A stretch of DNA of 64,000 bases from Nannocystis bainbridge. Its GTDB lineage: Bacteria > Myxococcota_A > Polyangia > Nannocystales > Nannocystaceae. Both the position numbers and the translations under genes were made by a program. The stretch covers positions 630,501 through 694,500 of the forward strand of contig NZ_JAQNDL010000005.1 in NCBI RefSeq assembly GCF_028368995.1, read 5' to 3'. Shown here one piece after another: positions 41,615-50,042 of this stretch. Within the stretch, counting starts at the first letter, position 1; every line of letters starts with the position of its first letter. The notes beneath the pieces were generated by a model. That model did no database searches, was not told where the DNA came from, and saw only the letters and a list, made by a program, of their open reading frames with translations.

Positions 41615-43330
41615 TCACGGCTCGAGGTGGATCCCCAGCCCACGCAAAAACAGCCGCGTGTACGCCCACAGCGACCCGCCTTCTTGCGGGCGGATGAACA
41701 CGTGGATCAGCGAGAAGAACTGGAACGTCAGGTACGCACAAACCACGTCGAGCGCGATCCGGCGGTCACGGGTCCATGGCCGGCGGGTCCGGGGTCTTCT
41801 CAATAGCACCACCTGCGTGATCGAGATCCCGAGCCCCAGCAGCAAGAAATACGGCCACGTCGAGAGCCCTGCCAGCAGCGTCCCCCACCGCAGGTCGACG
41901 AGCGTGCGCGGCGGGATGTGCCCCCAGATCAGGTTGCCGACCACCGTCGCCACCATCGTCGCCACGAAGATCCGCAGCGTCCGCCGGCGCTTGAACCACC
42001 GGAAGAACACTGGATAATAAAATACGCGGACCAGGAACTCGCGGAAGTGGAACGCGAAGCGGCTCCACAGCGCCGCCAGGTTGGTCGCCAGCCACGGCCG
42101 GTCGTACTGCGTCTCCATGCGATAGCCGAGCACTCGCCACGCCCCCACGCGAAAATGCGTCACTCCGCCGTAGATGAGGAAGATCCGCGCCTGATCGACG
42201 ATCGTCGAGATCAGCACCGTCGGCGTCGAGAGCCGCTCCCCGGCCAGGTGGGCGCGCACCAGATCGCTCGTGAACTTGAACACCTCGACCCCGAACACCT
42301 CGCGCATCAGCACCACGAAGCGCGCCGTCACGTGCTCCGCGAACACCATGTACACCAGCGCCAGGCACCACAGCTTGACCCCCGACAGCACCAGCGCGTT
42401 CTTGTCCGCCGCCAGCCGCCGCTCCTGCAAGAACGTGTAGCCCTGGCCGAGGTACGGCGCATACGCCAGGTTGGGGATCGCCGCCGGCGTCAGGAACAGC
42501 GCCAGATAGTCGCCGAGCGGCAGATCGCGCGGCACCTCGCCGTCCTTGTAATCGGCGTGGTAGACCATCAACCGCGCCCACTGAAAGCAGAAGAACAGCA
42601 GCCCGACCGGCATGACCCACATGCGCCCGGTGAGGCCCTCGCGCACGGTCGCCACGAGCACGACGATCATGCAGGTCTGGATCAGGCACGTGCGCAGGAC
42701 GCTCAGCCAGCGCCCGCCGCCGGTCAACGCCGCCCGACTGCCATGATAGATCGCCGACGCCAGCGCCCCCGCCCCGACCACCGCGATCGCCTGCGGCCAC
42801 CCCGCCTGGCCCGCCGTCGCCAGCCAGCCGACCAGCGCCCCCCAGAGCCCCGCCACCCCCACGCTGCGCCCCGCCCCCGGGTGGAACGCCAGCCAGATCG
42901 CCAGGTGCGCCGCCAATAGCAGGACCGTCGCCGGCACCCCGTACAGCAGCCCGAACAGCGGCACGAACCAGCCCACGATCGCCAGATTTTTTAAACGCAG
43001 CGGCGCGAAGTACACGCTGACGAAGCAGCCGAACAGCCCCGCGAGCATGATCAGCCGCTCGTCGTCATTATTAAAGATCTCCGTCGCCGACGCGTAGAGC
43101 TTCGAATCGAAGTTGCCGTCCTCGTCGAGGATCCGCGTGCCGCTGAGGCCCAGCGCGTCGAACACCTCGCGCGGCGTCGGCACCCCGAGCCACGCCGCCA
43201 GGTGCGTATAGCACCAGCAATACAGCAGCAGCACCGCGAACACCGGCACGATCACCCACGGCCGGTGGCGGTCGTGGGCCCGCTGCGTCTCCGGCGCGAG
43301 CTTGCTGCCGCGGAGGCGCACCCCGGCCAT
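41615..43330 (-). CDS. MBOAT-family membrane O-acyltransferase (DltB-like position)
   Basis: Integral membrane protein of 571 aa with ten or more hydrophobic helices. The C-terminal half has the MBOAT pattern: GVTHFRVGAWRVLGYRM, then WSRFAFHFREFLVRVFYYPVF and VVGNLIWGHIPPRTL, where the His of IWGHIPP is the likely catalytic residue. MBOAT enzymes move acyl groups from a thioester donor to an extracytoplasmic acceptor; DltB passes D-alanine from the carrier DltC to teichoic acid. It starts five bases after the stop of an acyl carrier protein gene, which in turn is coupled to an AMP-forming ligase, exactly the DltA-C-B set. It is longer than DltB (about 400 aa) by an N-terminal segment containing several helices. 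Acceptor unknown. Confidence 0.85.
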   Translation of the reverse strand: MAGVRLRGSKLAPETQRAHDRHRPWVIVPVFAVLLLYCWCYTHLAAWLGVPTPREVFDALGLSGTRILDEDGNFDSKLYASATEIFNNDDERLIMLAGLFGCFVSVYFAPLRLKNLAIVGWFVPLFGLLYGVPATVLLLAAHLAIWLAFHPGAGRSVGVAGLWGALVGWLATAGQAGWPQAIAVVGAGALASAIYHGSRAALTGGGRWLSVLRTCLIQTCMIVVLVATVREGLTGRMWVMPVGLLFFCFQWARLMVYHADYKDGEVPRDLPLGDYLALFLTPAAIPNLAYAPYLGQGYTFLQERRLAADKNALVLSGVKLWCLALVYMVFAEHVTARFVVLMREVFGVEVFKFTSDLVRAHLAGERLSTPTVLISTIVDQARIFLIYGGVTHFRVGAWRVLGYRMETQYDRPWLATNLAALWSRFAFHFREFLVRVFYYPVFFRWFKRRRTLRIFVATMVATVVGNLIWGHIPPRTLVDLRWGTLLAGLSTWPYFLLLGLGISITQVVLLRRPRTRRPWTRDRRIALDVVCAYLTFQFFSLIHVFIRPQEGGSLWAYTRLFLRGLGIHLEP

Positions 43331-43335
43331 GCGCC

Positions 43336-43584
43336 TCAGCCCAGCTTGCGGCGCACGTAGGCCGCCAGCGCCCGCACACTGTGGAAGTTGTCGACCTGCA
43401 CGTCCGCGCGGGCCACATCGATCCCGAACGTATCTTCGAGGAATTGCACCGTTTGCACGATCCCCAGCGAATCGACGAACCACTCGTTCAGCAGGTCCGT
43501 GTCGTACTCGAGCGCCCGCCCGAGGTGCGGATAGCTCGCCGTGTAATAGGCGTGGATCGTCGCCGCGATCTCCGCCTCGGTCAC
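43336..43584 (-). CDS. Acyl carrier protein (DltC-like position)
   Basis: Carrier protein of 82 aa. The phosphopantetheine serine is S39 in WFVDSLGIVQ (D-S-L motif), within a four-helix pattern ending DVQVDNFHSVRALAAYVRRKLG. The GTG start overlaps the ligase stop by four bases (GTGA), and the MBOAT gene starts five bases downstream, so ligase, carrier and acyltransferase are made together. It should hold the acid activated by the ligase as a thioester for transfer by the MBOAT protein. Confidence 0.88.
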   Translation of the reverse strand: MTEAEIAATIHAYYTASYPHLGRALEYDTDLLNEWFVDSLGIVQTVQFLEDTFGIDVARADVQVDNFHSVRALAAYVRRKLG

Positions 43585-45986
43585 GTCGACCCTGCCTGTC
43601 CTGGCCCGTGGCGGCGCACCGTCTCGCGCCGGTCCGGCTTGCCCGACGCCGTCAGCGGGATCGCCGGCACGATCACGACGTTGCGCGGCACCATGTGCGC
43701 CGGCAGGCGCGCGCGCGCGTGGGCCGTGAACTCGCGCACCGACCACGTCTCGGGGTTGTGCGGCACCACGAAGATCCACGGCACGTCGGTCAGCAGCCGC
43801 TGCGGATCTGGCACGCCGGCGACGAGCGCGTCCTTGACCCCCGGCACCGCGCCGAGCAGCAATTCGACCTCCGCCGGGAAGTACGACATGCCGCCGCAAT
43901 TGATCATATCGTCGCGGCGGCCGCGGTAGGCGACGAAGCCGTCCTCGTCGCGCACCCCGAAATCGCCGGTGAGCAGCCACCCGTCGCGGAAGCGCGAAGC
44001 GTTGAGGTCCGGCAGGTTCCAGTAATGATCGGTGCGCTGCGGCGCCCGCAGCAGGATCTCGCCCTCCTGCCCCGGCGGCAGCGTGCGCCCGTCCTCGCCG
44101 CAGATCGCCACCTCGACCCCGCGGGTCGGCAGCCCGACCGTGTGCAGCTTGTGCGGGTATTTACGGGCGTCGAGGATCAGCGCCCGCGAGCACTCGGTCA
44201 GCCCGTACTGCAAATAGATGTCGATCTTCGGGAACAGCGCCCCGAGCTGCGCCAGCTCGGCCGCCGTCACCGGCGCGCTGGCGATCTCGATCGACCGCAG
44301 CGTATCGGGCAGCCCGGCGAACTTGCCCGGATCGGCGCGCAGCAGCGTGCGCAGCACCGGCGGCGTGGTGAAGAAGCCGGAGATCGCAAACTTGGCGATG
44401 TCCTCGATCAGCGCCGCCACCGAGAACGTGCCCTCGAAGATCACCGCCGTCCCCCCGCGCAGCAGCGTCGAGGTCACCCGCTGCCAGCCGCCGCTGTGCG
44501 TCATCGGGCTCAGGATCAGGTCGCGGTGCTCCGGGCCCATCCCGATCACCTGCGACAGCGAGCGCGCGATCGCCAGGAAATGCCGGTGCCCGAGCACCAC
44601 CCCTTTCGGCCGCCCCGTCGAGCCGGCCGAGTAAAGCACGCACGCGTCGGCGTTCTCGGCCACCGCCGGCAGCGGGCCCTCCGCGGCCACCCGCGGCAGC
44701 TCCGGCTCGAACACCGCGTGCTTGCTCGCGCCGTCGATGTGGACCGCGTGGCACGCCACCTCGCCCGGCCCCGGGTCCCCGGCGTGGACCAGGCACAGCC
44801 GCGGCGCCGTATCCTTGACGATCCACTGCGAGCGCTCGCCGCCGGCCCCCGGATCGATCGGCACCACGATCGCCCCGATCGCCGTGATGCCGAGGAACAG
44901 CGCCACGTACTCGATCGAGTTGCGCAGGCGCAGCGCCACCCGGTCGCCCGGCCCGACCCCGGCCGCCAGCAGCCGCCGCGCGATGCCCCGCACCGCGTCG
45001 AGCAATTCGCCGTAGCTCAATTGCAGCGACGCCGTGCGCAGCGCCGGCCGCTCCGGCCGCGCCTCCGGGTTGGCGACCAGCAATTGGTGAAGCAGGTTCT
45101 CGGTGTCGCGCGGCGAATGATCGATGTAGCGGGCGTTGAGGCGGTTGACCTCCTCGTAATCGACCAGCGCGAAGATGTCGGAGAGCGGGCTCACCTCGGC
45201 CTCGACCGCCGTCAGCGAGCGCGCCGTCGCCAGCGCGCGGAACGTCTTCTCCATCGCCGCCACCGCCGCGCGCATCCCCTGATTGGCGAACACGATCAGG
45301 CGATACCCGGCCGCGAACAGCTCCTCCTCGCTCACCCCCGGGTACGTCGAAGGCACCGCCGCCAGCGGCACCGGCGAGTCCCAGCGGCGCCCGAACTCGA
45401 GGATCGGCGCCGGCGTGGTCGCCTTCGAGTGCACCAGCACGACGTCGGCCCCCGCCTCCGCGTAGGCCCGCGCCCGCCGGTACGCCTCCGCCTGCCCGAG
45501 CCCGGCCACCAGCGCCTCGGTGCGGGCGATCACCACGAACTCGCGGTCGCGCCGGCTGTCGCACGCCGCCTCGATCTTGCGCGCGAACACCTCGCCATCG
45601 ACCAGCTTGCGGTCGAGCCCCGCGTAGAGGCTGTTGCGCTTCGGGTGCTGGTTGTCCTCGAGGCACACCGCCGCGACCCCGGCCGCCTCGTACTCGCGGA
45701 CCGCCCGCACCACGTTGATCGCGTCGCCGAAGCCGTCGTCGATGTCGGCCACCACCGGCACCCGCGTCGCCCCGACGATCGCCGCCGTCGCCATCAGGTG
45801 CTCGTGCATGGTGATGAGCCCGACGTCGGGCAAGCACTTGCTGGCGCTGATGGCGAACCCGCTGGCCCACAGCCCCTGAAACCCGGCCCGCTCGGCGATG
45901 CGCGCCGACAGCCCGTCCGACACGCCCGCGATCACCAGCGGCCGCGAGCCCGCGAGCAGCCGCCGCAGCTCCGCCCGCGCGCTCAC
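43581..45986 (-). CDS. PEP mutase fused to an AMP-forming carboxylate ligase
   Basis: Bifunctional protein of 801 aa. Residues 1-260 match phosphoenolpyruvate mutase (isocitrate lyase superfamily): W40, D81-x-D83, E110-D-N-Q-H-P-K116-R-N-S119, R155 and VHSK (185-188), each equivalent to a residue of the mussel and bacterial enzymes. The signature EDK-x5-NS reads EDN here, but the gating-loop Lys of P-K and the N-S pair remain. Residues 290-790 form an ANL ligase: SAGSTGRPKG (453-462), YGLTECSR, TGDFG, YRGRRDDM and catalytic K783 in ASGKPDR. The first part would turn PEP into phosphonopyruvate; the second would adenylate a carboxylate and load it on the carrier encoded next. Four-base overlaps on both sides (ATGA and GTGA) show tight coupling. 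Confidence 0.88.
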   Translation of the reverse strand: MSARAELRRLLAGSRPLVIAGVSDGLSARIAERAGFQGLWASGFAISASKCLPDVGLITMHEHLMATAAIVGATRVPVVADIDDGFGDAINVVRAVREYEAAGVAAVCLEDNQHPKRNSLYAGLDRKLVDGEVFARKIEAACDSRRDREFVVIARTEALVAGLGQAEAYRRARAYAEAGADVVLVHSKATTPAPILEFGRRWDSPVPLAAVPSTYPGVSEEELFAAGYRLIVFANQGMRAAVAAMEKTFRALATARSLTAVEAEVSPLSDIFALVDYEEVNRLNARYIDHSPRDTENLLHQLLVANPEARPERPALRTASLQLSYGELLDAVRGIARRLLAAGVGPGDRVALRLRNSIEYVALFLGITAIGAIVVPIDPGAGGERSQWIVKDTAPRLCLVHAGDPGPGEVACHAVHIDGASKHAVFEPELPRVAAEGPLPAVAENADACVLYSAGSTGRPKGVVLGHRHFLAIARSLSQVIGMGPEHRDLILSPMTHSGGWQRVTSTLLRGGTAVIFEGTFSVAALIEDIAKFAISGFFTTPPVLRTLLRADPGKFAGLPDTLRSIEIASAPVTAAELAQLGALFPKIDIYLQYGLTECSRALILDARKYPHKLHTVGLPTRGVEVAICGEDGRTLPPGQEGEILLRAPQRTDHYWNLPDLNASRFRDGWLLTGDFGVRDEDGFVAYRGRRDDMINCGGMSYFPAEVELLLGAVPGVKDALVAGVPDPQRLLTDVPWIFVVPHNPETWSVREFTAHARARLPAHMVPRNVVIVPAIPLTASGKPDRRETVRRHGPGQAGST

Positions 45987-46960
45987 GCGTCCGCCTCCCG
46001 CAGCAGCGGCAACAATGCATCGTATGTCTCTCGGGACATGTTAATAAGATCTCCTGCCGCCTCCGCCCGCCGCTCGGAGTCCCAGCCGGGGATCCGCGCA
46101 CCCGTGGCGGCGAACGCCGCGAGCCTGTCCGAAAGCACAGGTCCCGCCTCCTCGACCAGCTCAGGCCCGAGGAACACCGCGAACACCCCGTGCTCCGCGT
46201 GCTTCGGCGAGCCCGGCACCCCGCCGCCGAGGCTCGTCAGCAGCTCGACCGCCAGCCCCAGCGCGAACGTCTTGTGCGAGCCGCCGACGCTCAGCAGCGC
46301 CGCCACCTCGTCCGGCACCCGCGTGCGCGCCCCCTCGCGGTCGACCGCCGCGTCGGCCGGCAGCGGCGCCCCGTCCGTCCGCGCCACCAGCAGATCGCCG
46401 TGGGTGATCGCGCTGGTCGAAGCGTCGCACACGAACGCGTGCGGCCGCGTCGGCAGCCCGACGCAGATCGGGTTGGTGCCGACCAGCGGCACGCGCCCGC
46501 CCGGCGCCACCACCCGCGCCGGCGACCCACTCATGACAATCACCCCGCACCCGCGCGCGCACGCCAGCCGGGCCCAGTCGCCGAGCGCCCCGCTCGGATA
46601 CACGCCGACGCCCGTGGCCACGCACACCCCGAATTGCTCGGCCTCGGCGCACCCCGCCTCGACCAGCCGCTGCACCACCGGATAGCCGAGGTGCCCGCGC
46701 CCGTCGACGTGCAGCCGCCCCGCCCGCACCCGCGTCGGCCCCGGCGCCGGCCGCCCGTCATACGGCCCGAACGCGCCCGACTGCGTCACGTACAGCGCCC
46801 GCACCAGCCCGTGACACGGCTTGCCGGCCTGCTCGGTGCGCAGCCAGTGCTCGACGGTGCTCGCCGCGTCGCCCGCGTCGAGCCCGAGGCCGCGCACCAG
46901 CCGGCGCACCAACCCACTCCGCAGCTCGCCCGCCGCGACCGCGACCGTCTCCGCGCTCAC
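45983..46960 (-). CDS. LDH2/MDH2-family 2-hydroxyacid dehydrogenase (ComC-like fold)
   Basis: NAD(P)-dependent oxidoreductase of 325 aa of the type II malate/L-lactate dehydrogenase family (PF02615), which includes ComC, the sulfolactate dehydrogenase. The catalytic His is H50 in GKPCHGLVRA; later GVIVMSGSP, PLVGTNPICVGLP and VGGSHKTFALGLAVELL match the family. It is the first gene of the operon and overlaps the PEP mutase-ligase gene by four bases. Phosphonopyruvate is the phosphorus analogue of sulfopyruvate, so reduction to phosphonolactate is a reasonable prediction and would pull the unfavourable mutase reaction forward. GTG start; two short palindromes (near 46024 and 46124-46141) lie inside the 3' third. 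Confidence 0.85.
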   Translation of the reverse strand: MSAETVAVAAGELRSGLVRRLVRGLGLDAGDAASTVEHWLRTEQAGKPCHGLVRALYVTQSGAFGPYDGRPAPGPTRVRAGRLHVDGRGHLGYPVVQRLVEAGCAEAEQFGVCVATGVGVYPSGALGDWARLACARGCGVIVMSGSPARVVAPGGRVPLVGTNPICVGLPTRPHAFVCDASTSAITHGDLLVARTDGAPLPADAAVDREGARTRVPDEVAALLSVGGSHKTFALGLAVELLTSLGGGVPGSPKHAEHGVFAVFLGPELVEEAGPVLSDRLAAFAATGARIPGWDSERRAEAAGDLINMSRETYDALLPLLREADA

Positions 46961-47126
46961 GAGCCCACCCCGCCCCGGAGGAGCCCCTGCGTGCGTTTCG
47001 GAGAGAAATTGAAGTTCAATTTCTGCGACCGGGTTTATCCGGCCCGCAGCCCGATTGTCAACCTGCGCGGCGGAGACGTCGGCGCGCCGCGAGCCGCTGC
47101 GCGGCCCGCTCGCTCATCGCCAAGCA

Positions 47127-47224
47127 TCGCCACGCCGCCACTCGAGCGCCGCCATGTGTCGCCAAGCCGCCCGCTCGAGCGCCACCACGCATCGCCACGC
47201 CGCCGCTCGAGCGCCGCTACGCCA
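47127..47224. repeat. Three direct repeats of about 33 bases
   Basis: Units begin TCGCCA(C/A)GCCGCC at 47127, 47159 and 47192, each carrying a central CTCGAGCGCC with an XhoI-like palindrome (CTCGAG). Lengths are 32, 33 and 33 bases with a few mismatches. The period would keep an 11-codon frame, but no gene is apparent. They could be operator-like sites. Confidence 0.65.
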
Positions 47225-47346
47225 CCCCACTCCGGCCCCCGCGACGCCCGGGGGATCCACCGGTGCCTCACCCGCGGGTACGACGCCCGCGTCGGCGACG
47301 CACCGGGCGCTCCCCCCGCCGCCGATCCTTTCACCGCCGTGAGGTT

Positions 47347-47430
47347 CCCTCCACGACATGCCCTCCACGACATGCCCTCCACGACATGCTCTCCACGACA
47401 TGTCCATATGCACATGCCCTGTGCGACATG
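47347..47430. repeat. Six tandem 14-base repeats ending in ACATG
   Basis: Units: CCCTCCACGACATG three times exactly (47347, 47361, 47375), then CTCTCCACGACATG (47389), TCCATATGCACATG (47403) and CCCTGTGCGACATG (47417). The shared GACATG core echoes the half-site of the dispersed TGTCC/GGACA palindrome. Evenly spaced 14-base units could be binding sites or a slippage product. Confidence 0.75.
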
Positions 47431-47600
47431 TCCTCATGACCATCCAAGCCCGCCGCCGCGAGCACCTCGCAGCCGGCATCCTCCCCGCGCGTCCTCCGCG
47501 GGTCCCCGCAGCCGGCCGGGCCGCGACGGCCCGATCGCGCGCGACGTGCCGACCGCCGGCGCGCTGGCCCACGCCAGACGCCGCGCCTCACACTGCCCGC

Positions 47601-48164
47601 ATGCCGAGCGAACGCGACAAGATGCTGGCCGGCGAGCTCTACCTCGCCGCCGACCCGGAGCTCGTGGGCCTGCGCCGGGCCGCGCGCCGGCTGACGCGCC
47701 GCTACAACGAGACCGGCGAGGACGAGACCGACGTGCGCCTCGACATCTTGCGGACGCTGCTCGGCCGCAGCGGCCCGCGCCTCGAGATCGAGCCGCCGTT
47801 CCGCTGCGACTACGGCGCCCACATCGAGGTCGGCGACGGCTTCTACATGAACTTCGACGGCGTGATCCTCGACTGCGCCCCGGTCACGATCGGCGACGAC
47901 GTCCTGTGCGGCCCCGGCGTGCACATCTACGCCGCCACCCACCCGCTGCAGCCCGACGTGCGCATCACCGGCCTCGAGTCCGCCAGGCCCGTCACGATCG
48001 GCAATCGCGTGTGGCTCGGCGGCGGCGTCATCGTCTGCCCCGGCGTCACCATCGGCGACGGCACCACGATCGCCGCCGGCAGCGTCGTCACCCGCGACAT
48101 CCCGGCCGGCGTGCTCGCCGGCGGCAACCCCTGCCGCGTCATCCGCTCGCTCGAATTGCGATAG
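47601..48164 (+). CDS. Maltose/galactoside-type O-acetyltransferase (left-handed beta helix)
   Basis: Acetyl-CoA-dependent sugar or small-molecule O-acetyltransferase of 187 aa. N-terminal MPSERDKMLAGELYLAADPEL matches the Maa/LacA helical cap, followed by hexapeptide repeats (VTIGDDVLCGPGVHIYAATHPL with the catalytic His, VTIGNRVWLGGGVIVCPGVTIG, GTTIAAGSVVTRDIP) and the end GNPCRVIR. It probably forms a trimer. It is divergent from the phosphono-acid operon. A GC drop begins right after its stop. Confidence 0.9.
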   Translation: MPSERDKMLAGELYLAADPELVGLRRAARRLTRRYNETGEDETDVRLDILRTLLGRSGPRLEIEPPFRCDYGAHIEVGDGFYMNFDGVILDCAPVTIGDDVLCGPGVHIYAATHPLQPDVRITGLESARPVTIGNRVWLGGGVIVCPGVTIGDGTTIAAGSVVTRDIPAGVLAGGNPCRVIRSLELR

Positions 48165-48184
48165 CTAACAGGGTTTCAGAGCGT

Positions 48185-48895
48185 TCATGACAGCTTGCTT
48201 TGTTCCCCTGCCATCGCGTCGGAAGACTTGGCTTCATCAGCAATCTCACCCTCACGAGGTGAAAGGCTTTCCTTGTTGCCCCTAATGTAGACGCGCGTTA
48301 GCAGGAGCATTTGCGCTCCTAAGGCCACATGCCAAGACTCTCGAAGGGTCAAACTAACAGTCGTATAAAAAACGAACTCAACCGCACGATAAGCGGCGGC
48401 ATCAACATCTGTTGACCAAGTCCTATCAAAAACTTCAAGCCCTGCCAGTCCCCAAAGTACAAGAGATGACAATATTACCAACATCGCAAGCTGAAATGTG
48501 TAGGCGTACTCCTCGATCCCTCCGCGCCGACGAGCCATCTCCTCATTCTCCGGGCTTTGGAGCAGTGAATTTGCATTCGCCCCCCATGCGAACGATACAC
48601 CAACAAAGACTCCAGCCAGCGGTAACAGAACTGTCTTCGCCGCGTCAGCAAGGGGTACATCGACGAAACCCGCCACAATCAGACCGTTCGCGACATGAAG
48701 CAAAAGCCACCGATCTACAACACGTTGGTAACCAGGAGGAATACGAAGAACACCAAGCCCAGATGTAGAGGAGCGGCCGTAAAGAAACCACGTCCAAAAT
48801 GAGACCATCTCGTAACGTTGAGAATGTCTTTGATTTGCAGGAACTGCAGAGCTTGTTCGAGACATGTTTCCCCCGACCGGACTCTCAGGATTCAT
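48185..48895 (-). CDS. Multi-pass membrane protein of a low-GC two-gene island
   Basis: Unrecognised membrane protein of 236 aa with about four transmembrane helices (RWLLLHVANGLIVAGFV; VLLPLAGVFVGVSFAWG; FQLAMLVILSSLVLWGLAG; FVFYTTVSLTL...VALGAQMLLLTRVYI) and soluble ends. The codons are clearly richer in A and T than in neighbouring genes, a sign of transfer. Its ATG overlaps the stop of the upstream gene by four bases (ATGA) with AGGGAGGG just before, so the two proteins are made together. The pairing of a cytosolic protein with a small multi-helix membrane protein resembles many defence systems (sensor plus membrane effector), but no known family is seen. Confidence 0.7.
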   Translation of the reverse strand: MNPESPVGGNMSRTSSAVPANQRHSQRYEMVSFWTWFLYGRSSTSGLGVLRIPPGYQRVVDRWLLLHVANGLIVAGFVDVPLADAAKTVLLPLAGVFVGVSFAWGANANSLLQSPENEEMARRRGGIEEYAYTFQLAMLVILSSLVLWGLAGLEVFDRTWSTDVDAAAYRAVEFVFYTTVSLTLRESWHVALGAQMLLLTRVYIRGNKESLSPREGEIADEAKSSDAMAGEQSKLS

Positions 48896-49848
48896 GATTC
48901 ACCCTCCCTCTTGCGATTCGCAACCCTTGCGACCGAGGCTCCATTAGTACGTCTGCCCTCTCCTCGAGGCTCTCGATCTCCAGCGAGCGCCTGACGCATA
49001 TTTGAATACAACGCTCTGATCTGATAGATAATTCCACAGCTCTTAAGTTCCTCATCAAAGGATTCGTCCTGAACCTCAATAATAGCTGGGTTACCTTTGC
49101 GCAGTTCCTTTTTCTGAACACGAGCCCCAGCTCGCTCCCTCACAAAGATTTGAGCATCGTCGCCAGTAGAGGCGACCGAGCGAATCGTTTTTTCTACATT
49201 TTCGCGCTTAAGATCCTTTCCCTCTAGAACGACAGTTCCACGCTCAGCGGCGAGCCCCTCTGTCATCCTCTGAACAGGCTCAATAAAGTCCCTATCAACA
49301 TCAAACGCATTTGGTCGCCTAAAGGTGGCTCGAAGCCGAGTAATCTGGTGCGCATTATAGATAATATCAATCAACGACTCCGGGTTAATTATGAGCGTCA
49401 GCTCAATATTAAGCGGCACATGCGGGAACTCTCTTTTCGCTGCCGCATTAACAATTCGAGCAAGCGCAAGCGCCACCACTTCCGTCGAGGCCGCCAACTG
49501 AATATTACTCGCAATGGCGCACAGCTCCCCAGGCACATCGACCAAAACGTGAGTCCATGGCGCGCTTTCAATATTCTCCGTGCCAAATCCTTTTTCGCCT
49601 TGGAGCGGCAGGACCAAACTTTTGTTTCTCCCAATTCGCAAATAGATGCAGCCAGAATCCGCCAGGCCATTAACGTTTCCTATCCTCCAGCCTCGCGACT
49701 TGGGTCCCCTTGGATTGGAACTATTAAAGATGGCATTTTCGACTACGCGAGGGCGAAGCTGCATCCATTCGTTCTCCTCCATTGGCATTTCTTCGATATG
49801 CAGTTGAGGATCGCGAAATATTTGAATTCGAAAGAGGTAGAAGCGCAT
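48892..49848 (-). CDS. Unrecognised cytosolic protein of a low-GC two-gene island
   Basis: Protein of 318 aa beginning MRFYLFRIQIFRDPQLHIEE, with no signal peptide or membrane helix. It has an alpha-beta composition throughout (SGCIYLRIGRNKSLVLPL; WTHVLVDVPGELCAIASNIQ; LNIELTLIINPESLIDIIY), and a charged, helical end. I can name no domain or catalytic motif. The DNA is of much lower GC than the flanks, matching its downstream partner. It starts the two-gene transcript; the upstream boundary of the low-GC DNA lies near 49900, just before the FHA-LuxR gene. Confidence 0.68.
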   Translation of the reverse strand: MRFYLFRIQIFRDPQLHIEEMPMEENEWMQLRPRVVENAIFNSSNPRGPKSRGWRIGNVNGLADSGCIYLRIGRNKSLVLPLQGEKGFGTENIESAPWTHVLVDVPGELCAIASNIQLAASTEVVALALARIVNAAAKREFPHVPLNIELTLIINPESLIDIIYNAHQITRLRATFRRPNAFDVDRDFIEPVQRMTEGLAAERGTVVLEGKDLKRENVEKTIRSVASTGDDAQIFVRERAGARVQKKELRKGNPAIIEVQDESFDEELKSCGIIYQIRALYSNMRQALAGDREPRGEGRRTNGASVARVANRKREGES

Positions 49849-50042
49849 GGGGCTGCGTTATCGTACCAAATTACTCGCAAGCAAGCGCAGCTCGAAGTCG
49901 CAAGGGCGGCTTCTTGAGCGAAAATGCACGCTCCGAGCCGCTGGTGTCACCACCGACGGGCTCGCCCGGTCGATTCCGCGCTATCCCATGTGCCCGCGAC
50001 TTGCGGCGCGTCGCGGTTGTATGGGAAACCACAGCCCGGCGC

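Larger units (their letters stand above)
46961..47600. other. Repeat-rich divergent region upstream of the phosphono-acid operon
   Basis: About 640 bases between the divergently read dehydrogenase and acetyltransferase genes. It holds two different tandem repeats (listed separately). Short frames across it give repetitive Arg/Trp-rich or His/Cys-rich translations on either strand and are not called genes. It should contain the promoters for both directions. Confidence 0.5.

Noticed and set aside
47035..47415. 126-codon minus-strand frame with 11-residue repeats
   Set aside because: The repeats come from the 33-base DNA repeats; there is no start signal and no recognisable fold.
47358..47600. 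Upstream extension of the acetyltransferase
   Set aside because: The extra codons translate the 14-base tandem repeats and a low-complexity stretch; the family N-terminus begins at the ATG at 47601.
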